In this document: piece by piece, positions 35,701 through 42,419 of the stretch | How positions within the stretch are numbered: position 1 is the stretch's first letter | Layout: each line of letters starts with the position of its first letter | Assembly (NCBI RefSeq): GCF_002205645.1 | Contig: NZ_NIOF01000011.1 | Span: 62,001-126,000 of the forward strand | Reading direction: 5' to 3' | Source: Roseateles aquatilis | GTDB lineage: Bacteria > Pseudomonadota > Gammaproteobacteria > Burkholderiales > Burkholderiaceae_C | DNA: 64,000 nt | Program-made: the position numbers and the translations under genes | Notes under the pieces: model-generated | The model's database searches: none | Told to the model about the DNA's origin: nothing | The model's input: the letters and a program-made list of their open reading frames with translations, nothing else

Positions 35701-36714
35701 CACGGCCACGCGCGCGTCGGCGCTCAGGCCCAGGAAATGGCGCCAGGCGGTCGCGAGGTCCGGCGCGATCAGGGCGCGGCCATGGATGCGCGCACCCAGC
35801 GTCAGCAGGCGTCCGGGCACGGTCTCGTACTGGCGCGTCAGCAGCGCGCGGCTCGCGCCGGTGATCGCCTCGCGCGTGCGCAGGGCCGGGTCCAGCCGCG
35901 TCGGCCGCGCCTGCAGCAGATGCAGCCGGCGCACGTCGGTCGCGAGCAGCTGCTCGCCGCGCCACAGCCGCAGCGGGGTGCCCGCGGGCCGCAGCGCCAG
36001 CGCGGTCGGCCGCGAGCCGGACGTCTGCGCGCTGGCGAAGCCGAAACCGAGCGTGTGCGACACATGGGCCGAGCTCACGTCGCGCGGCATCAGCGTGGTG
36101 ACGGACACGAAGCCGCGGTCGGTCTCCAGCCCCCATTCGCAGTCGACCGCGGAGAAGCCGAACAACACCATCACCTCGGTGCAGATCGACTCCATGCGTT
36201 CCAGCACGGCGGTGTCGATCAGCGGCACGTGGTGGCGGTGCACGCGCTCGTCGACGGTGATCGGCAGCAAGGGCTGCACGAAGCAGGGGATGGCCTGCGC
36301 GGGCGCGGCGTCGCCGGCCAGCGCGCGTTGCCGCGTCGACCGTTCGCCCAGGCCGCTGAGGGCCACCTCGGCGACGCGGGCGTGCAGGTCCGCGGGCGTG
36401 AGGCAGATCAGGCTGTCGTAGCCACCGGCGTTGAGCAGCTCGGCCAGGTCCTCGATGCCGGCGCTGCGCACGATCCATGGTGCGGGGCCGCAGGTCGCCT
36501 GGACCGACCGCGCCAGGTCCGGTTGCCCGGCCCGCAGCGCGGCGGCATAGGCCGCGACGGCAGCGTCCGGCGCGCCGTCGAGGTCCGCCACGTCGGGCGC
36601 GAGCGCGTCCACCGGATGCACGGGCGGCACCAGGTCGCGCAGCGACGGCAAGGCGCGCAGGCGCAGCAGCCGTTCGAGCTTGGGTCCGGGGCGGGAGGCG
36701 GGGGGCAAGGGCAT
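32746..36714 (-). CDS. Giant PEP-synthase/dikinase-like protein of unknown role
   Basis: This 1322-residue protein begins with a region like the ATP-grasp domain of PEP synthase and pyruvate phosphate dikinase: WIVRSAGIEDL at 80-90, FVQPLLP near 145 and the domain-closing LLQARPTR at 266-273. A swivelling phosphohistidine-like domain follows, with EEHAGLMF at 349-356 (H351 a candidate phosphohistidine) and AFDGGVCFLGD near 379-389. The remaining 900 or so residues are mostly helical and match nothing I know. The first lobe of the ATP domain appears short. Such domains also occur in drug-inactivating rifampin phosphotransferase. It sits upstream of the cyclase with a 17-bp gap. Start chosen at 36714; an ATG at 36747 is also possible. 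Confidence 0.7.
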   Translation of the reverse strand: MPLPPASRPGPKLERLLRLRALPSLRDLVPPVHPVDALAPDVADLDGAPDAAVAAYAAALRAGQPDLARSVQATCGPAPWIVRSAGIEDLAELLNAGGYDSLICLTPADLHARVAEVALSGLGERSTRQRALAGDAAPAQAIPCFVQPLLPITVDERVHRHHVPLIDTAVLERMESICTEVMVLFGFSAVDCEWGLETDRGFVSVTTLMPRDVSSAHVSHTLGFGFASAQTSGSRPTALALRPAGTPLRLWRGEQLLATDVRRLHLLQARPTRLDPALRTREAITGASRALLTRQYETVPGRLLTLGARIHGRALIAPDLATAWRHFLGLSADARVAVALVLVDEGNAEEHAGLMFRQERVTCVRTATARIPAGTEVVAFDGGVCFLGDASMARAVATEARRELVLPDDCALLFPPAALSPDGALTSTGAETLRQLQALPVAADIGARLLARSTQPARDLWLEDADGAVESPALLARRLRRARASGAGGANDTGGAPDALTRYAASYVRAAQLASGDKDIASILSNDATRGASLHLSSHATDALRELARHRDLRLPLALLDWRTAAAWLPHDVAQGLLLTAAARASERDHDTAALVLGLATLVESENRRLPMHDPEEAVALVRVLAAAFDAGLTAAHFDAVRALRLPLDAVAELATSVQRDPASLAAVGAFHDAVAAFRGVAGGGDTDALAQALASTWGELRETLDGLGLAHLVEQLRGTLIETFDASLKAILGLAIEEAAERHDDAAYRRYLAVMRHWIDFLQPIADNDRDRLVLDRFREWLAQWSAEPVPESFEIEDRNWRVEFEVIAAPQVAAEEHNDEDQDDPAEDGTAVEAAERYENPHVLHNLLHQWSLAGLRMDTARLPRRVRALEQFCATFSSRSTKVLRFERELLEIQIPMGTHKASYVFAPRQITVEWTEPPDCPGDEIARILAYEVILARLRDWMFPTLTIRRERVLGTWTLFIRLRADNADARAGGLADAAEDGGGWRIEALHRFVAATRLLFDASYDFSYVDNDAVDGLAQRLDQPGWPAIFEHLVHYRAVLEDAAQYVALHALPLSSTVSAIAQSGVVRGIFRRCLRGGAARGLALIDGLARSLDRLDDTERWRHRYEHLRQACLALSAMWPHEALAALETLAAPGTPETSTARGAPGPRDDAVAADASAAAPHVGHELLAACLFCRADLRDELRRVATAQGPALSGLPGLIVRHAPEIALAAWGPEALAGLLADTGARWRRAKHFVLAHAADRLAPARLDGLLRDLESVPLGLTPDADAALDARLATLGPRLRFTLARGVDWTALAGAAGDRDGDHEQDEHDDDGDI

Positions 36715-36844
36715 GAGAACTCTGTCGGGCTGTCCGGAGGAAGGCATCGCGAAACGGGATCTGGGCAGGATCGGGGTGAAGGCGAACGGGTGGCGGGTCT
36801 GGAAGGCGCGGCCCGAGGCGCGCGCATCAATCAGGTCTCGGCGT

Positions 36845-38023
36845 TCAGGGCCACTGGCGGACCAGCGGGTCGATCTCGGGCGGCAGGCCCTCCACCAGGC
36901 CGAGCATGCGCGTCGCGCGGCAGCCGAAGTCCATGTAATGGGATCCGCGCCTGACATGCAGCTCGTCCAGCACCCAGGCGGGCACCGCCGCGATCTGCAG
37001 CCGCGACAGCAGGCGCAGCGAATAGAACAGCGCCGGCCGCAGGTCGGCGGCGCTCACCAGCTTGACCAGCGCGGGCCAGTCGATGCCGGGCAGCGACAGC
37101 AGCGCCGCCAGGTAGGCCAGGTCGCGCTGCTTGGGATCGTTGTGCACGGTGCTGCTCTCAAGGTAGAAGCGCAGCGCCGTGGTCCAGACGTGATCGGTCA
37201 GGGACAGGGTCACCGCGCCGGCATGCAGGCTGGGCACGGCGCGCTCGAACAGCGAGTCCACCTCCATGCGCACGAACAGGCCGCGATGCAGGTCGATGAC
37301 CTCCATCAGCAGGCCCTGTCCGTCGTGCACGAACAGCGGCGTCGGCGAGAAGGCGCGCACGAACTCGATCTCGTCCGGCTCCAGGTGGACCGGCGCCAGG
37401 CGGCACAGCGGGTAGAGCTCGCGATGCGTCTTCTCGTGCGCCTCGGTCTTCTCGCGCGGCACCTCGACCAGGCGGCCCGCGGCCGGGTCATAACGCGCGT
37501 GGACGAAACCCAGGCCCTGCAGGATGCCGCGCGCGCGCTCGATGTCGGCGGGGCGCACCAGCAGGTCGACGTCGGTGCTGCTGGAGATGGCGCGACCGCC
37601 GAAGGCGCGGGGCCGCAGTTCCACGCCCTTGAAGAGCAGGGGGACGATGCCCTGGTCGCGCAGCGCGGTCGAGACCTCGGCGGCGCAGCGCGCCTGCGCT
37701 TCGGCCATGCGCTGGTAGGTGCGCTGCGCGGGGTGCGTGCCGTCGCCGTCGGCGAGGTGGTGCAGGCTGTCGACGCTGGTGTCGATCAGCGCGGCGCGGA
37801 TCCAGGCCGCCATCGGCTTGAGCGGGCCCAGGTGGGTGCCCTCGCGCAGCGCCGGCACCAGCGACAGCAGCGCCACATGCGTGCGCGCCAGCGTCGCGGC
37901 GGCCAGGCGCGCGTCCGACGGGCGCGCCTCGGCCGCCGTCTCCGACAGCTCGGCATGCCAGCGCGCGAGGCGGTGCCGGGGCTCCGTCGCCGCGCTCGCG
38001 TCCCTCTCCAGCGTCGTGTCCAT
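36845..38023 (-). CDS. Nucleotidyltransferase-like protein (NTP_transf_5 type)
   Basis: This 392-residue protein carries the features of the uncharacterised nucleotidyltransferase family: FKGVELRPRAFGG at about 131-143 and STDVDLLVRPADIERA at about 149-164, with the DVD pair as metal ligands. The rest is helical. Members often sit in specialised-metabolite clusters, with unknown roles. Because aminoglycoside adenylyltransferases share the polymerase-beta fold, a role in modifying or protecting against the product is possible but not shown. It is second in the long operon, behind the repeat protein. Confidence 0.75.
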   Translation of the reverse strand: MDTTLERDASAATEPRHRLARWHAELSETAAEARPSDARLAAATLARTHVALLSLVPALREGTHLGPLKPMAAWIRAALIDTSVDSLHHLADGDGTHPAQRTYQRMAEAQARCAAEVSTALRDQGIVPLLFKGVELRPRAFGGRAISSSTDVDLLVRPADIERARGILQGLGFVHARYDPAAGRLVEVPREKTEAHEKTHRELYPLCRLAPVHLEPDEIEFVRAFSPTPLFVHDGQGLLMEVIDLHRGLFVRMEVDSLFERAVPSLHAGAVTLSLTDHVWTTALRFYLESSTVHNDPKQRDLAYLAALLSLPGIDWPALVKLVSAADLRPALFYSLRLLSRLQIAAVPAWVLDELHVRRGSHYMDFGCRATRMLGLVEGLPPEIDPLVRQWP

Positions 38024-38096
38024 TCGTCTTCAACCTTTGTCTGCGGCGCCTTCGGGCACCTTCGGGAGAGCGGCCAGGCCGCCGCGCTGTCTGAAT

Positions 38097-38130
38097 GGCG
38101 GCCCCGACCGTTGCACAGGTCGGGGCCGCC
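38097..38130. promoter_or_regulatory. Strong GC hairpin between the repeat-protein gene and the next gene
   Basis: GGCGGCCCCGACC (38097-38109) and its exact complement (38118-38130) form a 13-bp stem with an 8-nt loop, 36 bp after the repeat-protein stop on the minus strand. There is no T run after it, so it is not a standard terminator. It could stabilise the upstream mRNA or reduce read-through to the biosynthetic genes. Confidence 0.65.
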
Positions 38131-38165
38131 GGACCCGGTCGACCGAAGCCGTCCGGGTGCGCCCG

Positions 38166-38849
38166 TCAGGGACGAGCCGTCGGAATGTCGCGGTACAGCT
38201 GACGCAGCAGCGGCACCATGTTCGTCAGCGACACGTCCTCGAAGAGGGCGTTGTCACGGATGAAGGCACCGGATGCCGAGGCGGCGATTTCCACCTCGTT
38301 GGCCGTGGCGACATCGACCGCGGACGCCGTGGCGGCCGACAGCGATTCCGTCTCGGTCGCGGTGTCCACATCGACCAGCGCCGACGAGGCGCTCGTGATG
38401 ACGGCCTCCTCGGTGGCCGTGTCGACGTCGATCAGGCGCGACGCGGCCGCCGAGAGCGCTTCCGTCTCGGTGGCGGTGTCGACGTCCACCAGCAGCGCGG
38501 AGGCGGTCGTGATGACGGCTTCCTCGGTCGCGGTGTCGACATCGATCAGACGCGGTGCCGCGGCGGCGATCGCCTCCGATTCGGTGGCCGTCCTCACGTC
38601 GACCAGGAAGGCCGAGGCAGCCGTGATGACAGCCTCCTCGGTCGCCGTGTCGACGTCGATCAGGCGCGACTCGGCCGCCGAGACCGTTTCCGCTTCGGTG
38701 GCGGTGTCCACGTCGACCAGGAAGGACGAAGCGGCCGTGATGGCGGCCTCCTCGGTCGCCGTGTCGACATCCACCAGGTTCCCCGCGGTCCCGAAGGCAG
38801 TGCCCCCGTCGTGCGGATCGGACCAGGGCGAAGAGTTCTTATCGAACAT
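38166..38849 (-). CDS. Acidic 19-residue-repeat protein at the head of the cluster operon
   Basis: This 227-residue protein has a short leader (1-24), nine consecutive 19-residue repeats (25-195) of the type LIDVDTATEEAVITAASAF, and a non-repeated tail of 32 residues. Odd and even repeats differ (ATEEAVI against ATETEALS), so the true unit is a 38-residue pair. The repeats hold no lysine and few arginines but many Asp and Glu, so the protein is strongly acidic. No signal peptide or membrane segment is seen. I know no family. It could be a scaffold, a carrier, a precursor peptide or a binder of a cationic product. It is first in the operon, followed by a strong hairpin. Confidence 0.75.
   Translation of the reverse strand: MFDKNSSPWSDPHDGGTAFGTAGNLVDVDTATEEAAITAASSFLVDVDTATEAETVSAAESRLIDVDTATEEAVITAASAFLVDVRTATESEAIAAAAPRLIDVDTATEEAVITTASALLVDVDTATETEALSAAASRLIDVDTATEEAVITSASSALVDVDTATETESLSAATASAVDVATANEVEIAASASGAFIRDNALFEDVSLTNMVPLLRQLYRDIPTARP
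38265..38777. repeat. Nine 57-bp coding repeats (114-bp pairs)
   Basis: This DNA encodes the nine 19-residue protein repeats. Copies vary at synonymous and non-synonymous sites, and alternate units resemble each other more than neighbours, pointing to growth by duplication of a 114-bp pair. Confidence 0.9.
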
Positions 38850-38989
38850 CCCTTTCTCCTCTCAAGCAAAGGTTGAAGACAATGAAATCCGCACTCCTTC
38901 AAGAGTGCGGCTGGTCAATCTAATCAGTTTCGAGCGAATTGCAAGCATCCCCCGTCTTGGGGGAGGTGAGTGCTTGTCGAATGAATCCA

Positions 38990-39019
38990 TTGACACTCGC
39001 AATGAATTGATTGAATGAT
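38990..39019 (+). promoter_or_regulatory. Possible sigma-70 promoter toward the plus-strand operon
   Basis: A perfect TTGACA at 38990-38995 is followed after 18 bp by AATGAT (39014-39019, 4 of 6 matches to TATAAT). It would make a long leader of about 370 nt before the oxidase gene. Confidence 0.35.
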
Positions 39020-39335
39020 CTCCGCAATCGAAGTCACTCGGAATGAATGGCGCGAGAGGCCGCCCCAGAGGCCGCCCCAGAGGGCGGCGCGGGGGGCGAG
39101 GAGGGGGATGGGGAGGGGCCGCGTCCGGAGGCGTCCGATCGGGCGCGCCCAGAGGGCAATCGGCGTGCCAAGCGCGAAATGGCTCCGCCGGATTGGGGAA
39201 ACCTCGGGGGTCGCGTCGCGCGCCAACCACGCCCCACGATGAAGCGGGCGGGAAACGAGGATCCAATGCGGGCGAATGAATGACTTCATTGGCAACGATC
39301 AATCGAGCGAGTCAATGAATGAGTGATGGCGTGAT

Positions 39336-39361
39336 TCGATTGAATGGATCCATTCAATCGA
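39336..39361. promoter_or_regulatory. 26-bp perfect palindrome, candidate operator
   Basis: The 26 bases are an exact palindrome centred on GGATCC, with half-site TCGATTGAATGGA. A partial copy (GATTGAATGATC) occurs near 39009-39020. It is about 40 bp upstream of the GMC oxidase start, where an activator or repressor could bind. No regulator gene lies inside the cluster. Confidence 0.6.
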
Positions 39362-39399
39362 CGGCGGTGTCGAGGAGCGGAAAGCGCGGAGCAATGACA

Positions 39400-41004
39400 A
39401 TGAACGTTTCCACTGTGTCCTTCATCGAGACGGCGCCCTTGGGCGCCGCCCATCTCCACGGCCTGGAGGCCGGCGCGGCGCTGGACGATCCGTTCGACGT
39501 GGTCGTGGTGGGCAGCGGCGCCAGCGGCGCGGTGGCGGCGGAGACCTTCGTGCGTGCCGGGCTGCGCACGCTGGTGCTGGAGGAGGGCGCCCGCCTGCGT
39601 CGCGACGCGGAGAACGCCGCCGTGGATGCCGCGTCGCCGATGGCGCTGGCCGGCAGCGAGGAACGCGGCTGGAGCGGGCGCGGCTGGCCGTGGAGCACGC
39701 GCAACCTGGGCGGCGGCAGCGTGTTCTACGGCGGTGCGTCGTTTCGCTACACCGATTTCGATTTCGACCCGTCCGCGCGCATCCACGTCGACGGCCTGCC
39801 GGTGAAGTGGCCGATCGGGGCGGAGGACCTGGCGCCGCACTACCGCGAGATGGAGCGCCGGCTGTGCGTCGACCACGCCGCCTTCGTCGACGCGACGCAG
39901 GTGCCGCGCACGCTGAGCCTGCCGGCGGAGCACCTGTGGGCGGGCGCCGAGCGGCTGGGCTACTCGCCCCGGCCGACGCCGGTGGCGGTGGACCGCTCCC
40001 TCTGCGACAACTGCTCGCTGTGCATCTCAGCGCAATGCACGCGCGGCGCGAAGCGGGACGTGGTGACGGCGCTGCTGGCGCCGCTGGCCGACGCGCCCAA
40101 CCTGACGCTGCTGACCGGCGTGCGCGCGGTGGCGCTGACGCAGACGCGGCGCCATGCCGTCGACGCCGTGACCTGCCTGGACATGGACACCGGCCGCACG
40201 CGCTCGATTCGGGCGCGGCGGGTGGTGCTGGCGTGCAACGCGATCCAGACGGCGGCGCTGCTGCTGCGCTCCACCTCGCACCACGCGCCGCGCGGGCTGG
40301 GCAACGAGCATGACGTCGTCGGCCGAGGCCTGTGCATGAAGCTCAGCGAGTACACCGAGGGCCGGGTGGACGAGTATCCGGAGCGCATCGCCGATCACCC
40401 GATCGGCTACCGCGGGCCGTTCTCGACGGTGGCGGTGCTGGACCATTACCTGGACGAGCGCTGTCCGGTCGGCGTCGGCGGGCTCATGTACGAGACCAAG
40501 CACGACGACTGGCGGGCGCTGCAGGGCGAGGGGCTGGTGCTGCGGGTGGAGACCATCCTGGCCGACCACCCGTCGCCGCGCAACCGGATCCGGCTGTCCA
40601 GCAGCACCGACGCCTGGGGACTGCCGCGCGTGATGATCGACTACACCACCGATCGTCGCGACGAGGCGCGGCTGGCCTACATGCGGGCCCGCTCGGCGGG
40701 CTGGCTGGAGGCCTCGGGCGCGCGGACGATCCGGCACGAGGCGTCCAACTTCACGCTCGGCAGCACGCACCTGCACGGTACCTGCCGGGCCGGCGACGAT
40801 CCGCGCACCTCGGTCGTGGACCGCGACGGCCGTGTCCACGCGCTGGACAACGTCCACGTGGTCGACGGCAGCTACATGCCCTATCCCGGCGGTCTCAACC
40901 CGACGCTGACCATCCAGGCCAACGCGCTGCGGATCTCGCGCCTGCTGGCGCGCGGCGACACCGCCCGGGCCGATGACGGCGCGCCGCGCGCGGCCGTCGC
41001 CTGA
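39400..41004 (+). CDS. GMC-family FAD oxidoreductase (BtrQ/Neo11 role)
   Basis: This 534-residue flavoenzyme has the FAD-binding motif VVVGSGASG at 36-43, NLGGGSVFYGG near 102-112, and the GMC C-terminal signature HLHGTCRAGDDPRTSVVD followed by GGLNPTLTIQANALR. Four cysteines at 202, 205, 208 and 213 (CDNCSLCISAQC) look like a metal or cluster site, not usual for simple GMC oxidases. In neamine synthesis a GMC enzyme (BtrQ, Neo11) oxidises the 6'-hydroxyl of paromamine before transamination. The ATG at 39400 has GGAG at 8 bp; an ATG two codons earlier is too close to it. Confidence 0.88.
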   Translation: MNVSTVSFIETAPLGAAHLHGLEAGAALDDPFDVVVVGSGASGAVAAETFVRAGLRTLVLEEGARLRRDAENAAVDAASPMALAGSEERGWSGRGWPWSTRNLGGGSVFYGGASFRYTDFDFDPSARIHVDGLPVKWPIGAEDLAPHYREMERRLCVDHAAFVDATQVPRTLSLPAEHLWAGAERLGYSPRPTPVAVDRSLCDNCSLCISAQCTRGAKRDVVTALLAPLADAPNLTLLTGVRAVALTQTRRHAVDAVTCLDMDTGRTRSIRARRVVLACNAIQTAALLLRSTSHHAPRGLGNEHDVVGRGLCMKLSEYTEGRVDEYPERIADHPIGYRGPFSTVAVLDHYLDERCPVGVGGLMYETKHDDWRALQGEGLVLRVETILADHPSPRNRIRLSSSTDAWGLPRVMIDYTTDRRDEARLAYMRARSAGWLEASGARTIRHEASNFTLGSTHLHGTCRAGDDPRTSVVDRDGRVHALDNVHVVDGSYMPYPGGLNPTLTIQANALRISRLLARGDTARADDGAPRAAVA

Positions 41005-41057
41005 CCGCCATCCGTTCACCGCCCGACACGCGACGCCTGTTCCCTTCGCTCCCCACC

Positions 41058-41306
41058 ATGACGCCGAACCAACTCCGCCAACTGATCATCCACACCGTCT
41101 GCAACGTCACCGGCGAGGAGCCCGAGGAAATCCTCGCCCACGAGACGGTCACGCTCGACACGCGCGACTGGGAGCAGGTCTTCAGCCGGCTGGAGGCCAC
41201 GCTGGACATCGACTCGGGCCTGCTGGCCGGGCCGCGGCGCAGCTTCGAGATCGACGAGCTGACGCGCGACCTGCATGCGCGCCTGAGCGGCGCCGCCGGG
41301 ACCTGA
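41058..41306 (+). CDS. Carrier-protein-like small protein lacking the phosphopantetheine serine
   Basis: This 82-residue protein has the size and helix pattern of an acyl carrier protein. It starts MTPNQLRQLIIHTVCNVTG, and in the middle LDTRDWEQVFSRLEATLDID aligns with the D-S-L attachment helix. At the attachment site Trp stands where Ser should be, so it cannot carry phosphopantetheine in the normal way. Butirosin uses a true carrier protein (BtrI). Here the protein may have become a binding or regulatory partner, or the resemblance is only structural. It is second in the plus-strand operon. Confidence 0.6.
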   Translation: MTPNQLRQLIIHTVCNVTGEEPEEILAHETVTLDTRDWEQVFSRLEATLDIDSGLLAGPRRSFEIDELTRDLHARLSGAAGT

Positions 41307-41316
41307 CGACCAGACG

Positions 41317-42399
41317 ATGCGAATCGACGTCCCCCCGCCCGAGGCCATCGGGCCGACGGAGCCGGCCATCGCGATGCTCAAGCCGGACGCGTTCGAGCGC
41401 GGACTGGACGGCGCCATCCTGGACCGGCTGCGCGCCGACGGTTTCGTCGAGCAGGCCCGCCGTGACGTGCACCTGACGCCAGCGGATGTGGAGGCCCTGT
41501 TCCTGCATCCGACGCCGGCCTACGTCGCGCATCTGACGTCGCGGCCGGTGTCGATGCATCTGCTGCGCGGCGTCGGCGGCGCGCCGCGCCTGTACGACTG
41601 CAAGCAGGCGATCCGGCGTCGCTTCGGCACGCCGGAGAAGATCCGCAACCTGATCCATGGCACCGACGAGGGCACCGAGTACCACCTGTTCCTGGCGCGC
41701 TTCTTCCCGGATCTGGCGCCGGAGCGGCACTGCGGACCGGCCGACCTGGACTTGCGCTTCGCGCCGGGCACGTCGCTGGCGCAGGCGCGGGCCGAGCTGG
41801 CGCGGCTCGACGCATCGTCCGACTTGCATTGGGTGTCCGTCACGCTGCTGCCGGGCCAGGCGGGGCTGCTCGGGCTGCAGGGCTTGCGGTGGGAGCGGTT
41901 GCGGGTCGGCTTCGCGGCGCGTCATGGCCGCCGCGACGGTGCGCATCGATTCGCGCTGCTGCTGCACGCGCATGCCGGCGAGGACCTGGCGCCGCTGCTG
42001 GCGCCGGGCGCCGGAGACGACGCCGGGCTGACCGGTGGCCGTCCCGTCACGCTGGCCGAGCTGCCGATGCCGGCGGATCAACTGGCCCGCTACGCGCGGG
42101 ACCTGCGCGCGCCGGACGTGGACATCGACCGCGCGGTATCGGCCTATCCGCTCATGGCGCTCGTGGCGGCGCAACGCGCGCTGGGCGTCGACGGGTTGAA
42201 CGTCTTCGCGCCGGCGCAGCGTCTGCTGGAGACGGAGCTCCTGGCCGATCTCGGCCGCGTGGCCGGGCTGCGCCTGTCCGGGGGCAGCGCCGGCCGCGTT
42301 CCCGGCGGCGGCTTCAGCGTGTCCCGCGCCGGTGTCGACGGCCTGCCCCTGCGCGGGGATCGCGCCGGGGCCGGGTCGCCGGCCTCCGTTCCCTTCTGA
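41317..42399 (+). CDS. NDP-kinase-like protein with extra C-terminal domain
   Basis: The N-terminal part (about 15-135) of this 360-residue protein matches nucleoside diphosphate kinase: AIAMLKPDAF at 17-26, the LLRGVGG loop, and NLIHGTDEGTEYHLFLARFF with the catalytic histidine H114 in an HGTD setting. The C-terminal 220 residues match nothing I know. Housekeeping NDP kinases are about 140 residues, so this is a specialised version. It may transfer phosphate to or from a pathway intermediate, or supply nucleotide sugars. It is 10 bp after the carrier-like gene and 20 bp before the glycosyltransferase gene. Confidence 0.75.
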   Translation: MRIDVPPPEAIGPTEPAIAMLKPDAFERGLDGAILDRLRADGFVEQARRDVHLTPADVEALFLHPTPAYVAHLTSRPVSMHLLRGVGGAPRLYDCKQAIRRRFGTPEKIRNLIHGTDEGTEYHLFLARFFPDLAPERHCGPADLDLRFAPGTSLAQARAELARLDASSDLHWVSVTLLPGQAGLLGLQGLRWERLRVGFAARHGRRDGAHRFALLLHAHAGEDLAPLLAPGAGDDAGLTGGRPVTLAELPMPADQLARYARDLRAPDVDIDRAVSAYPLMALVAAQRALGVDGLNVFAPAQRLLETELLADLGRVAGLRLSGGSAGRVPGGGFSVSRAGVDGLPLRGDRAGAGSPASVPF

Positions 42400-42419
42400 T
42401 CGCAGCCGGTGGCCGTCGC

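Larger units (their letters stand above)
38850..39399. promoter_or_regulatory. Divergent control region of the two cluster operons
   Basis: This 550-bp region separates the minus-strand operon from the plus-strand operon and holds no believable gene. It is patchy. AT-richer parts carry repeated ATTGAATG/AATGAATG words (around 38980-39020 and 39270-39360). Between them lies a very GC-rich block with a 12-bp direct repeat (AGAGGCCGCCCC, twice, 39055-39078). The promoter candidate and the 26-bp palindrome listed separately lie inside it. Confidence 0.7.

Noticed and set aside
32746-36714. Rifampin phosphotransferase or ordinary PEP synthase
   Set aside because: Only the first 390 or so residues recall these enzymes. 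Total length is about 1.5 times theirs and the C-terminal 900 residues lack the PEP-binding barrel motifs.
38265-38777. CRISPR array
   Set aside because: The 57-bp repeats are contiguous, in frame and code for a regular 19-residue protein repeat. There are no spacers and no cas genes.
39034-39302. Small genes in the divergent control region
   Set aside because: Several short frames exist on both strands, but they are Arg/Gly/Pro-rich, have no ribosome-binding sites of note and reflect a GC-rich repeat block.
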